NCBI RefSeq assembly: GCF_001310635.1
Contig: NZ_BAXR01000016.1
Coordinates: forward strand, 1 to 64,000
Direction: 5' to 3'
Origin: Bacillus sp. JCM 19034
Lineage (GTDB): Bacteria > Bacillota > Bacilli > Bacillales > Bacillaceae_D
Length of the DNA: 64,000 nt
Shown here: piece after piece, positions 8,863 through 17,950 of the stretch
Layout: the number at the start of each line of letters is the position of its first letter
How positions within the stretch are numbered: the stretch's first letter is position 1
The notes under the pieces: model-generated
Seen by the model: only the letters and a program-made list of their open reading frames with translations
The model's database searches: none
Told to the model about the DNA's origin: nothing
Program-made: the position numbers and the translations under genes

Positions 8863-9788
8863 GAGCAGAACTTAAAACGTTGTTAGATTCATATGAGCAA
8901 ACGATACTTGGTCAAAGTCAAAATATTAAGCTATTACTTGCCTCTGTATTAACAGGTGGGCATGTGCTTTTAGAAGGTGTACCGGGAACGGGGAAAACGC
9001 AAATGGTTCGTACACTTGCAAAGTTAATCGGTGGTGATTTTCACCGAATTCAATTTACGCCTGACTTACTTCCAAGTGATATTACCGGCAGTACGATATA
9101 CAATATGAAGGACGGTCAATTTCAAACGTTAAAGGGGCCGATCTTCACGAATATTTTGTTGGCTGATGAAATAAATCGTACACCAGCAAAAACGCAGGCA
9201 GCTTTACTAGAAGCGATGGAAGAGAAGCAAGTTACGATTCAAGGTGAAACATACAAATTATCAGACGTTTTCTTCGTTGTTGCCACGCAGAACCCTGTTG
9301 AATACGAAGGAACGTATCCATTACCTGAAGCACAGCAGGATCGTTTTCTGTTTAAACTATTAATAGATTTTCCTACAGCTGAAGAAGAAAAACGTGTGTT
9401 AAAGCAAGTAATTGAGAAAAAGATGAATGCCTCTGACGTTGATCAAGTATTGTCAATCGAAACCTTTCTAGCAATTCGCCAAGAGATTGAACAAGTCACA
9501 ATAAGCGATGAGGTGTACGCTTATATGGTGGAGCTTGTTCGTAAAACACGTGAATCCGATGCGTTACGCTTTGGTGCAAGTACTCGTGCCGCTATTTCAA
9601 TCGGAAAAGCCTCACAAGCTTGGGCATATTTATCTGGTCGCGATTACGTTTCACCAGATGATATTAAAATCGTAGTGAAGCCAGCATTGAGACATCGAAT
9701 TCAACTATCTCCGCATATAGAATTGGAGGGAGCGACTGTTGATCAAATTATTAACGAGCTTGTTGGGTCGATTCCTGTTCCGCGATAG
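8859..9788 (+). CDS. MoxR family AAA+ ATPase
   Basis: MoxR ATPases act as chaperone-like machines that assemble or activate partner complexes, often together with DUF58 and von Willebrand A proteins. The 309-residue protein shows Walker A GVPGTGKT (~residues 40-47), Walker B ILLADEINRTP, sensor 1 VVATQNPVEYEGTYPLPEAQ with the MoxR-specific insert, the arginine finger DRF and the C-terminal lid with FGASTRAAI. It begins with GTG in a GTGA overlap with the DUF4350 stop and its own end overlaps the DUF58 start by 50 bases, so the genes are tightly coupled. Its client is unknown; the neighbouring DUF58 and membrane proteins are the natural candidates. Confidence 0.9.
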   Translation: MRAELKTLLDSYEQTILGQSQNIKLLLASVLTGGHVLLEGVPGTGKTQMVRTLAKLIGGDFHRIQFTPDLLPSDITGSTIYNMKDGQFQTLKGPIFTNILLADEINRTPAKTQAALLEAMEEKQVTIQGETYKLSDVFFVVATQNPVEYEGTYPLPEAQQDRFLFKLLIDFPTAEEEKRVLKQVIEKKMNASDVDQVLSIETFLAIRQEIEQVTISDEVYAYMVELVRKTRESDALRFGASTRAAISIGKASQAWAYLSGRDYVSPDDIKIVVKPALRHRIQLSPHIELEGATVDQIINELVGSIPVPR

Positions 9789-11096
9789 AGGGATTTTGCC
9801 GACAAAACGGCTGCTCTTACTATTTACAGTTATATCAACGGTTCTTTTGATTATGAGTATATTGGGCGTACCGTGGGAATGGTTAATCATTGCAAATGGT
9901 TGTCTATTAGGTGCAAGTCTTTTGGACTTATTATACTCACCAAGTCGAAAGGAATTAACGTTTAGTCGTGAGTTACCGAAGGAATTAGAAAGAGGAATTG
10001 AATATGAAGGGAAAGTAAAGATAGCCAATCATTCTAGCTATCCAATTTCTCTACAGATTATAGATGATTTACCGCAGTCGTTTGCACGTCCTTTTCCATT
10101 GTTCGCAAACGCGAATCCAACTGTAGAAACAACCGTGCATTATCAAACAAAAGCACCTGTTCGCGGTCGATATCATATGAAAAAGCTGTATATTCGCTAC
10201 CGCAGTCGTCTCGGTTTATGGGATAAACAAACGTCTCAGGATATTGTCGAGGAAGTAAAGGTAATCCCAGATTTAACGGATACGAGACATTATCTTGAAA
10301 ATGCACAACAGTTTCTCGTACATGAAGGGAAAGACATTCTTAAACGAAAAAGTGATGTCGGTGAGTTTGCACAAATACGTAAATATGTCATCGGTGATGA
10401 CCCAAGAAAAATCAATTGGCGTCAGACCGCTAAGTTACAAGAATTAATGACAAATGAATTTGAACCTGAGCATGGGAAACATGTTACGATACTAATTGAT
10501 TGTGGCCGTATGATGGGAGCAGAACTAAAAAAGGGGAACCGTCTGGAACGTTCTCTTGAGTCAGCAATAACGGTGGCAGCTGCTTCTTTGCAAAAAGGTG
10601 ACCAAGTTTCCGTACTCGTTTTTTCAAATGGCGTAAAAGTATATGTCCCTCCAGCAAAAGGGATGGCACATTTACAAACAATTTTACAGGCAATTTACCA
10701 TGTGCAGGTTGATCCTGTTGAATCAAATTATGGTGAAGTTTTACGCTATTTAGAAACAGTTCAAAAAAAGCGTAATTTGTTGATGCTATTCAGTGATGTA
10801 CGGACTTTTCTTCATGAAGAAAGTGCACTTGTCTATTTGAAGCGATTGAGGCAACGGCATTTGTTCTTTATGATCGGTGTAGAAGACGAAACGTTGCAGG
10901 CGAGAGTGGCTGATGAGCCAGTGGAATTAAAGACGGCTGTTGTAAAGTCAATGGCAATGCAGCAACTTCTTGTGAAAAGCGTGAAAAAGCGAAGTGGGAA
11001 AAGCAGGGCTTACATATGATTGAAGCGAAGGAAGAGCGGTTAGCTGTTGCAGCAGTTTCAACCTACTTTGATGTAATGAATCGAGGTTTGCTATAA
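9739..11096 (+). CDS. DUF58 domain protein (frame broken near 10983)
   Basis: After two N-terminal membrane segments (residues ~15-55) comes a beta-rich region and then the DUF58 signature GEFAQIRKYVIGDDPRKINW (~residues 207-226), followed by a von Willebrand-A-like fold with VTILIDCGRMM and LLMLFSDVRTF. The uninterrupted frame stops at 11019, but family members continue; adding one A to the run at 10983-10987 restores KWEKQGLHMIEAKEERLAVA and a stop at 11094-11096. The TTG start at 9739 lies 8 bases after GGAGGG, inside moxR. DUF58 proteins are the usual partner of MoxR ATPases; their molecular function is not established. Confidence 0.82.
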
Positions 11097-11106
11097 ATAA
11101 GGTTGA

Positions 11107-11158
11107 AAAAGAAGTAGTCTTTAAACCGCGAAGGTATCGTACTACTTCTTTTCTTTTT
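11107..11158 (+). terminator. Intrinsic terminator of the MoxR-DUF58 operon
   Basis: AAAGAAGTAGT pairs with ACTACTTCTTT across a loop of about 22 bases and ends in TTTTCTTTTT. It lies between convergent operons. Confidence 0.65.
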
Positions 11159-11170
11159 AGTTAATGCTAA

Positions 11171-12141
11171 TTAAGAAAGCTTTCGCTCCTTTTTTACTAG
11201 TAATGCTTTGCCAATTAAAACGTATAATACTAAGCCAATAACCGTTACAAAGGCAATCGCATATTTTGCTTCAAGTGAAATACTAGATGGCGTTATAAAG
11301 CTTCAATAATTCCAGCGATTACAAATAAAGGTATTGTACCTAGTAGAAGTTGAACAGAACGTTTCGCGTTCTCCTTTAACTGATAGCCGCGTGAATAGTC
11401 TCCGGGTACAAATAATCTATACCCCATTAAAAGACCAGCACCACCGGCGATAAAGATAGCTGTTAATTCGATCATCCCATGTGGCACGATAAATGCCCAA
11501 AATTCGTAGCTGTTGCCATAATGCCAAAAAAGAGCTGCGATTGCACCGATAATAATGCCGTTATAAATTAATATGTAGACCGTCAAAATACCAAATGTGA
11601 TTCCACCTGCAAAAGCTAAAAAGGCGACTTGGATGTTGTTGACCATAATTTCCGCAGACATGATGGGGGCGTTTACTGCACCTTCTGCAGCCCCAACCTG
11701 TGTCGGGTCAAACGCCTTCGCAATTTGGGCAGGCAAAACAGTATATAAGTGAAGTTCATCTTGCAAAACAGCAAAAAAACCACCAATTCCTCCTAATGTA
11801 AATAGTATCATTGCAATGATGACACATTTCCATTGATCAAATAGCAATTGCACAAATTTAGTACTGAAAAAGTAGTGTATTTGCTTTAAACTTGAAGTCT
11901 GATCACGATATAGTAGGTTATGTGCTTTTGATACAAGTCCATTTAAGTAGGCTGTTACATCTTCATTAGGAAAATACGTTTGGCTATATGAAAGATGCTG
12001 AGTCACTTTTTGGTATGTACGATGAAAGTGATGAATCTTATCACCATCTGCTCTATTTTTCTTTCTTTGAATCGTAGAGATAAGCTGCTCCAACTCTTTC
12101 CAGTCAGAACGGTGTTGCTTAGCAAATTGTTTTCTATTCAT
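11171..12141 (-). CDS. SpoIIM-like (DUF95) membrane protein (frame broken near 11297)
   Basis: A soluble N-terminal helical region (residues 1-~95) is followed by five or six membrane segments, including AFLAFAGGITFGILTVYILIYNG and the motif PHGMIELTAIFIAGGAGLLMGY, typical of the SpoIIM/DUF95 family. The apparent stop at 11293 is premature: adding a T to the run at 11297-11299 continues the frame (ITPSSISLEAKYAIAFVTV and a last membrane helix ending KKERKLS) to a TAA at 11173-11171. I chose the ATG at 12141 because AAGGTGAT lies 7 bases upstream. B. subtilis SpoIIM is a sporulation engulfment protein, but DUF95 members in MoxR/RDD loci are a separate branch with no known role. Confidence 0.78.
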
Positions 12142-12263
12142 TGGAAACATCACCTTCTTTATTTAAAACTAACATCTACTATATTATAGTAATAATGGTA
12201 AAATAGAAACCGCAGAAGCGAAATTTTTTTTAGGATTTATCCCTAAGATGAGGAGGTTATTGT

Positions 12264-13063
12264 ATGAATCAGGAAAATGTCAATGTGAAAACACCTGAAT
12301 TTGTATCGTTACAATTTCAATCAGCTGGACTTGGTAGTCGAGCTACCGCTTTTATTATTGATCAGATTATCGTAACAATTGTATACATATTATTTTTGGT
12401 TGCGACCGTCTTTACAATTGATGCATTTGCCGAAGTATTTGAAGAGGCACCGTGGGTGTTGTTTGCTATATTTATCGTCATGACGCTCGTAATTAATTGG
12501 GGCTATTTCTTCTTGTTTGAATACTTTGGAAATGGACGTACGATTGGAAAGAAGATGATTGGGATTCGTGTGATTCAAGAAAATGGCCATAGCATTACGT
12601 TGTTATCTAGCTTTATTCGAAATTTATTAAGAATCATCGACCAGCTACCAAGTGCTTATTTGTTAGGATCCTACTTATTTTCTTTCATTCGAAAAATAAA
12701 CGTTTAGGTGATTTAGCAGCGGGAACCATTGTTGTACATGAACGTCAAGCCCGGAAAAAGAAGAAAAGGGCTGTAGGAATAGAAAGAGAGATTGAAGAAA
12801 GAGGGATTACAAAAGATGATTGGAAGTTAGATGAGTGGACGATAAAGAGCTATAGTGAAAAAGATTGGAAGCTCATTAAAGCATATACTGATCGTTATCT
12901 ACAAATTCCAATACATGAACGTGAACTGTTCACAAGAAAAGTTGCAGGAGTATTAATTGAAAAGACTGGAATACGCGTAGATATAAATAGCTCAACCACC
13001 GAGCTTGAGAAAAAACTGTTTGCTCTTTATTTGCATTTAAAAGATGAATGGGAATTTGAGTAA
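12264..13063 (+). CDS. RDD family membrane protein with a C-terminal extension (frame broken near 12680)
   Basis: The RDD domain occupies the first ~150 residues: GLGSRATAFIIDQIIV with the Arg and Asp of the RDD name, two membrane segments, and GNGRTIGKKMIGIRVI. The frame then breaks in the T-rich stretch at 12677-12686; one added base gives SKNKRLGDLAAGTIVVHER, the usual end of the RDD domain, and a basic/acidic C-terminal extension of ~110 residues to a TAA at 13061. The gene is divergent from the DUF95 gene and closes the MoxR locus. RDD proteins have been linked to Na+/H+ transport in a few cases; this is not evidence for this protein. Confidence 0.78.
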
Positions 13064-13070
13064 AAAAAGG

Positions 13071-13100
13071 TTGACATTGATGATTGGATAATACTACAAT
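13071..13100 (+). promoter_or_regulatory. Sigma-A promoter of the bmr leader operon
   Basis: A perfect -35 TTGACA (13071-13076) is followed after 18 bases by TACAAT (13095-13100). It starts inside the last bases of the RDD gene and lies 35 bases before the leader ATG. Confidence 0.75.
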
Positions 13101-13135
13101 ACAATATACAAATTTTTCAAAGGGAGGGTTACAAA

Positions 13136-13269
13136 ATGAATAACATGTCTCGTCAATACAACGAAAATCGATATCAAAGTAGCCCCCAACCGTTCAAATA
13201 AAAGTAATGTATTTAGTTGGTGTGGTTACGTCTATAGCTGCACCCTATCTATATTGTTATAGCTTTTAA
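13136..13269 (+). CDS. bmrB: bmrB-type leader peptide (frame broken in a C5 run)
   Basis: A GGGAGGG site precedes an ATG that reads MNNMSRQYNENRYQSSP before stopping at 13201. Adding one C to the run at 13183-13187 shifts into PTVQIKVMYLVGVVTSIAAP and YLYCYSF, ending at TAA 13267-13269, four bases before a terminator stem. The resulting peptide of about 44 residues sits directly ahead of bmrCD homologues, as does BmrB (YheJ) in B. subtilis, where translation of the leader ORF controls transcription of bmrCD by ribosome-mediated attenuation. The peptide itself need not act; its codons over 13239-13252 form one strand of the antiterminator. The homology to BmrB rests on position, size and logic; I have not aligned the sequences. 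Confidence 0.7.
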
Positions 13270-13309
13270 TAGATACCGTGCATTCGTGTGCGGTATTTTT
13301 TGTTTTTTC
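13239..13309 (+). promoter_or_regulatory. Antiterminator/terminator switch ahead of bmrCD
   Basis: The terminator is ATACCGTGCA-TTCG-TGTGCGGTAT (13273-13296, UUCG loop) followed by a T-rich tract to 13309. Its 5' arm can instead pair with a segment of the leader ORF: TGCACCCTATCTAT (13239-13252) with ATAGATACCGTGCA (13269-13282), 12 of 14 positions paired around a 2x2 internal loop. The two structures exclude each other. A ribosome that reaches the leader stop codon would cover 13239-13252 and allow termination; a ribosome stalled earlier, as under ribosome-targeting antibiotics, would leave the antiterminator free to form. Mechanism inferred from these pairings and from the known B. subtilis bmrBCD system. 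Confidence 0.8.
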
Positions 13310-13346
13310 AATAAACTGACATAAGGAAATGAGGAGGGAAAATCTT

Positions 13347-15095
13347 ATGTTTACGATTTTATATAAACTTGGCTGGTTTTTCAAAAAGTATTGGAAGCGT
13401 TATACCGTTGCTATTATGTTATTAATTATCGCTAGTATACTTGATGTTATCCCGCCTAAAATTATTGAATTAGCGATTGATGATATCCAATTTCGCCAGT
13501 TAACACCAGAGCGTTTGCGGGAGCTATTATTATTTTATGGTGGCTTGATCATTGCTAGTTATCTCATTACATACGTTTGGATGTATCAGCTATTTGGTGG
13601 GGCGTTTGTACTTGAGCGATTGCTGCGATTCCGTTTAATGCGTCATTTTTTAGCAATGACACCTCGTTTTTTTGAAAAAAATCGTACCGGTGATTTAATG
13701 GCTCGTGCGACAAATGATTTAAAAGCGGTTTCCGTAACAGCTGGGTTTGGTGTTTTAACCCTTATTGACTCTACTGTATTCATGCTCATTATTATTGGGG
13801 TGATGGGTTTTACAATTAGTTGGAAATTAACGCTTGTGGCACTCATTCCTTTACCACTTATGGCATTGGCTATCCGTTACTTTGGGAAAATGATCCATCA
13901 ACGATTTATGGCTGCCCAAGGGGCTTTTGGAGAATTAAATGATCAAGTATTAGAATCAGTCTCAGGGGTGCGTGTCATTCGGGCTTATGTCCAGGAACGT
14001 GCTGATGAAAAGCGATTCCAACAGCAAACTGAAAAGGTGTATTTAAAAAATATCGAGGTTGCTCGTGTTGATTCGCTTTTTGAGCCAACGACGAAAATAT
14101 TAGTTGGTTTTAGCTACGTTATCGGTATTGGCTATGGAGCATATCTCGTATTTCAGCAAGTCATTACACTTGGACAGCTTGTAAGCTTTAATATTTATTT
14201 AGGAATGCTCATCTGGCCGATGTTTGCAATCGGTGAGCTTATTAACATTTTACAGCGTGGAAATGCGTCGTTAGATCGTGTAAATGAAACGCTTAGCTAT
14301 GAACCAGATGTAAAAGATGGCGAAAATCTTAAAGATGTAAAAGCACCTGATGTTATTCAATTTTCGCATGTTAGCTTTCGTTATCCTTCTGCTAAACGTA
14401 ACCAATTGAACGATATTACGTTAACGGTTGAAAGAGGTCAGACGATAGGCGTTGTAGGTAAGACAGGGAGCGGGAAATCGACCTTCATTAAACAACTATT
14501 GCGTGAATATCCACTTGGTGAAGGGAAAATTGAAGTATCAGGAATTCCGCTCGAGCAGATTCCGTTAGACCGACTTCTTTCGTGGATTAGTTATGTACCA
14601 CAAGAGCAAATCCTTTTTTCAAGGACGATCCGTGAGAACGTTATGGTTGGAAAAGAGGAAGTAAGTGAGGCAGAAATCAATGAGGCGTTACATTTGGCCG
14701 TGTTTGATCAAGTTCATCAGTTGCCAAATGGACTGGAGACGTTAGTAGGTGAAAATGGTGTCTCCCTTTCCGGTGGACAGAAGCAACGCCTGTCGATCGC
14801 AAGGGCCCTAATTCAAGATCCTGAAATCCTTCTGCTAGATGATGCGATGTCTGCTGTTGATGGAAAGACAGAAGCAAAAATGATTGAAAATATACGCTCC
14901 GTACGGCAGGGCAAGACGACATTTATAACGACGCATCGTTTATCTGCTGTCAGGCATGCTGATTGGATTATCGTTTTAGATGATGGTCAAATTATCGAAG
15001 AGGGTACACATGATCAATTATTGGGTCTTAACGGTTGGTATAAAGAGCAATATGATCGTCAACAAACAGATGATTCATATGGGGAGGTAGGATAA
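13347..15095 (+). CDS. bmrC: Heterodimeric multidrug ABC exporter, degenerate-site subunit
   Basis: The 582-residue protein has an ABC exporter transmembrane domain (six helices, residues ~15-300) and an ATPase domain with Walker A GKTGSGKST (~371), signature SLSGGQKQR and Walker B EILLLDDAMSAVD. The catalytic glutamate after Walker B is Asp (residue 499), which marks the degenerate ATP site; B. subtilis BmrC (YheI, 585 residues) has Asp at the matching place. I chose the ATG at 13347 because GAGGAGGG lies 8 bases upstream. The stop overlaps the start of the partner gene (TAATG). BmrC and BmrD form one exporter that pumps drugs such as dyes and anthracyclines. Confidence 0.9.
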   Translation: MFTILYKLGWFFKKYWKRYTVAIMLLIIASILDVIPPKIIELAIDDIQFRQLTPERLRELLLFYGGLIIASYLITYVWMYQLFGGAFVLERLLRFRLMRHFLAMTPRFFEKNRTGDLMARATNDLKAVSVTAGFGVLTLIDSTVFMLIIIGVMGFTISWKLTLVALIPLPLMALAIRYFGKMIHQRFMAAQGAFGELNDQVLESVSGVRVIRAYVQERADEKRFQQQTEKVYLKNIEVARVDSLFEPTTKILVGFSYVIGIGYGAYLVFQQVITLGQLVSFNIYLGMLIWPMFAIGELINILQRGNASLDRVNETLSYEPDVKDGENLKDVKAPDVIQFSHVSFRYPSAKRNQLNDITLTVERGQTIGVVGKTGSGKSTFIKQLLREYPLGEGKIEVSGIPLEQIPLDRLLSWISYVPQEQILFSRTIRENVMVGKEEVSEAEINEALHLAVFDQVHQLPNGLETLVGENGVSLSGGQKQRLSIARALIQDPEILLLDDAMSAVDGKTEAKMIENIRSVRQGKTTFITTHRLSAVRHADWIIVLDDGQIIEEGTHDQLLGLNGWYKEQYDRQQTDDSYGEVG

Positions 15096-17128
15096 TGAAG
15101 GGACAAAAAGCAGGAAGGCGACTTATCAAGTATGCATTAACCTTTAAAAGGACGATTATGATCGCATTAATCTTGCTAGCTGTAGCTGTAACAGCTGAGC
15201 TCATCGGTCCTTTTATTGCAAAAAAGGTCATTGATGATCACATTATGGGAATTGAGGATCAATGGTTTGAAGTGATGGAGGAAACAGGGCAGAGCATTCT
15301 CTATGAAGGGAGCTTTTACAAGCGTGGAGCTTATTTAAACAATGAAGACGAGATAGGTGATAATAAACTACAGCTCGTACAAGTGGGACGATCCTTCTAT
15401 GCTATCAATGATCATCTAGCGTTTGATGGAGAACGAATCGTAGAGGGAAGTCTCGTGACAATACGTAGTGGCGATCAGCAAGTAAGCTACGAAGCAGAGC
15501 AGCTTCCTACGTCAACTTTAATTCAATTTTATCAGCCAGAGGTTAGACCAATTGTTGTATTGTTGGGCTTATATGTGGCTTTGCTCATTTTTGCAGCTTT
15601 CTTTCAATACGGACAATCACTATTATTGCAAAAGGCAGCAAACCGAATTATCCAAAAAATGCGGACGGATGTATTTGAACATATTGGGCGGTTGCCGATT
15701 ACGTATTTTGATAATCAGCCTGCAGGTCGTATCGTTTCAAGGGTAACAAACGATACGGAAGCAATCCGTGAGTTATATGTGAAGGTATTAGCTTCATTTT
15801 TTACAAGTGGGATTTATATGATCGGAATCTTTATTGCATTGTTTATTTTAGATGTGCATTTAGCTTTAATTACATTAGTGGTTGTACCAATCATAGTGCT
15901 ATGGGTTATCATCTATCGTCGATTTGCGGCAAAATATAATTATTTAATTCGGACAAAGATTAGTGAAATAAATGGGATGATTAATGAAACAATTCAAGGA
16001 ATGCCGATTATTCGTGCGTTTCGACGCCAAAAGCAAACGACAGCAGAATTTGAAGAGTTGAACAATGAGCATTTCACATATGAAAAAAAGCTATTAAGCT
16101 TAAATTCTCTTACATCACACAACTTAGTGAATGTGCTGCGAAACGGGACGTTAGTTGCACTCATTTGGTATTTTGGCGGGCAGTCGATAACAGCAGAAGG
16201 AATCATTTCAATTGGCTTGTTGTATGCTTTTGTTGATTATTTAAATCGATTATTTCAGCCTGTTACCGATATTGTTAATCAGCTTGCCCAGCTTGAGCAA
16301 GCCCGTGTTGCATCAACTCGTGTATTTGAGCTATTAGATGAAACAGGAGAATGTGTGTCTGATGTTGAATGTCCTCGTTATCAAGGTCATGTCCGCTTTG
16401 AGGATGTTAGCTTTTCGTATGACGGTAAAAAGGATGTTCTAAAAAACATCAGCTTTGAAGCAAAACAGGGTGAAACGGTTGCGTTGGTCGGTCATACAGG
16501 CTCGGGGAAAAGCTCAATAATGAATTTACTGTTCCGCTATTATGATATAAAACGTGGGACGATCACAATTGACGGGCGTGATATTCAAACGATGGCGAAG
16601 CAGCAGCTACGACAGCATATGGGCATTGTTTTGCAAGATCCCTTTCTATTCTCGGGAACAATCGCATCCAATGTTAGTTTGGATAACCCTGCGATTTCTA
16701 GAGAAAGAGTTATACAGGCTTTAAAGGAAGTTGGTGCTGATCGATTTATAGAACAATTACCGGACGGCTATAATGAGCCAGTTTTAGAAAAGGGTAGTAC
16801 GTTATCAGCTGGACAAAGGCAGCTTATTTCTTTTGCTCGTGCCCTTGCCTATGATCCTGCTATTCTCATTTTAGATGAAGCTACGGCAAATATTGATACA
16901 GAAACCGAGGCCCTTATTCAACAAGCATTACAGGTCGTCAAAGAAGGACGAACGACGTTTATAATCGCTCATCGTCTTTCAACGATTCGCCAAGCTGATC
17001 AAATCCTTGTTCTCGATCAAGGGGAAATTGTGGAACGAGGGCGTCATGATGAGTTGTTAGAGTTGAAGGGGAAATACTACCAAATGTATCAAATGCAGCA
17101 TAATACGGAACAAAAGGTTGTTTTATAG
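15095..17128 (+). CDS. bmrD: Heterodimeric multidrug ABC exporter, catalytic subunit
   Basis: This 677-residue protein pairs with BmrC. Between the first and second membrane helices it carries an extra domain of about 110 residues (DQWFEVMEETGQSILYEG to QLPTSTLIQFYQ), the extracellular insertion characteristic of BmrD (YheH, 673 residues). The ATPase domain has Walker A GHTGSGKSS (~466), signature TLSAGQRQL (SAGQ instead of SGGQ) and Walker B ILILDEATANID with the catalytic Glu in place. The ATG overlaps the bmrC stop by one base, so the subunits are translationally coupled. It should be controlled by the leader switch at 13239-13309. Confidence 0.9.
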   Translation: MKGQKAGRRLIKYALTFKRTIMIALILLAVAVTAELIGPFIAKKVIDDHIMGIEDQWFEVMEETGQSILYEGSFYKRGAYLNNEDEIGDNKLQLVQVGRSFYAINDHLAFDGERIVEGSLVTIRSGDQQVSYEAEQLPTSTLIQFYQPEVRPIVVLLGLYVALLIFAAFFQYGQSLLLQKAANRIIQKMRTDVFEHIGRLPITYFDNQPAGRIVSRVTNDTEAIRELYVKVLASFFTSGIYMIGIFIALFILDVHLALITLVVVPIIVLWVIIYRRFAAKYNYLIRTKISEINGMINETIQGMPIIRAFRRQKQTTAEFEELNNEHFTYEKKLLSLNSLTSHNLVNVLRNGTLVALIWYFGGQSITAEGIISIGLLYAFVDYLNRLFQPVTDIVNQLAQLEQARVASTRVFELLDETGECVSDVECPRYQGHVRFEDVSFSYDGKKDVLKNISFEAKQGETVALVGHTGSGKSSIMNLLFRYYDIKRGTITIDGRDIQTMAKQQLRQHMGIVLQDPFLFSGTIASNVSLDNPAISRERVIQALKEVGADRFIEQLPDGYNEPVLEKGSTLSAGQRQLISFARALAYDPAILILDEATANIDTETEALIQQALQVVKEGRTTFIIAHRLSTIRQADQILVLDQGEIVERGRHDELLELKGKYYQMYQMQHNTEQKVVL

Positions 17129-17144
17129 TGAGGAGGAAAGAAGA

Positions 17145-17792
17145 GTGTCGCTGAAAGAGAAGCTACAAGCATATTTGTTAGATCGTCTTTCTTTCTCAAC
17201 GATGACGTATCGACCGTTTACCGATGATATGCGTACTCATTTTGAGGGTGTATACAATCAGCTATGCAAAGGTGAATACAAGAGGTATAGTGGCCCGTAT
17301 CCGTTACACCTCTTATTACACTATTTGATTACGGAAAAAGAGCTGCTCGTACACGGTTCGAACCTTTCGGATATTACAACCTTTGAACCAAGGAGGCAAA
17401 CGTTATTTAACGGCAAACCTGTCACCGCCGTTTTTGCCTCATCTGATGGAATATGGTCCTTGTTCTTTGCCGTCGTCAACCGTTTGGAGTACGAAGGCTC
17501 TTTAAAAAATCTTTGTATACTCATTGGAGATAAGCGTTATTATTATTTTTCTCTTAATCGCGATTGGTCAGGTCCTTTATGGAGAGAGGGAACGATTTAT
17601 TTGCTTCCGCGTTGTTCCTTCACTCAAGGAGGAGCAAAGGCAGAATGGGTATCAACTGTTGAAGTAGAGCCGATTGTAAAGCTGAACGTTTCACCTGAAG
17701 ATTTTATTTTTCGTAATCAGGTAAAAAGGCACAATGAGCAGGAGCCTCATTGGCGAGCAGTAGTGAAAGGCTTGTTTCTAGCCAGGTCATAA
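17145..17792 (+). CDS. Unknown protein, third gene of the bmr operon
   Basis: A 215-residue soluble protein starting at GTG behind GAGGAGG. It is 16 bases after bmrD and probably in the same transcript. No family is recognised with certainty. One stretch, LLVHGSNLSDITTFEPR then PVTAVFASSDGIWSLFFAVV (~residues 64-109), has the shape of ADP-ribosyltransferase-like or RES-like folds: a His-Gly-Ser turn, a strand ending V/I-F/Y-A-S-x-D and a helix rich in A/F. This similarity is weak and I see no full catalytic triad. The C-terminal part is rich in Trp, Arg and beta-type residues. Function not assigned. Confidence 0.55.
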   Translation: MSLKEKLQAYLLDRLSFSTMTYRPFTDDMRTHFEGVYNQLCKGEYKRYSGPYPLHLLLHYLITEKELLVHGSNLSDITTFEPRRQTLFNGKPVTAVFASSDGIWSLFFAVVNRLEYEGSLKNLCILIGDKRYYYFSLNRDWSGPLWREGTIYLLPRCSFTQGGAKAEWVSTVEVEPIVKLNVSPEDFIFRNQVKRHNEQEPHWRAVVKGLFLARS

Positions 17793-17833
17793 GGTCGTAT
17801 TATATAATAATTTTGATTGGGGGGTGATATCAT

Positions 17834-17950
17834 ATGGCGAAAATGTTTCAGCATCCGCCAGAGTTTGTAACATCTCACGCAAAGCCTATTATTAGTAAGG
17901 CGATACTTTGTGTGAGAAGAAGTAGCTTATCGCCAAATTCTCATTTCTGA
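17834..17950 (+). CDS. Possible 38-residue small protein
   Basis: ATG at 17834 is preceded by a strong GGGGTGAT site 5 bases upstream and reads MAKMFQHPPEFVTSHAKPII and then SKAILCVRRSSLSPNSHF to TGA. The second half lies entirely in the inverted repeat at 17879-17963, so its codons may reflect RNA structure rather than a selected protein. The good start signal argues that ribosomes do initiate here; a frameshift in a longer gene is also possible. No homologue recognised. Confidence 0.3.
   Translation: MAKMFQHPPEFVTSHAKPIISKAILCVRRSSLSPNSHF

Noticed and set aside
17118-17144. TTG start giving MFYSEEERRV for the third bmr-operon gene
   Set aside because: Those codons translate the Shine-Dalgarno region; the GTG at 17145 has correct spacing to GAGGAGG.
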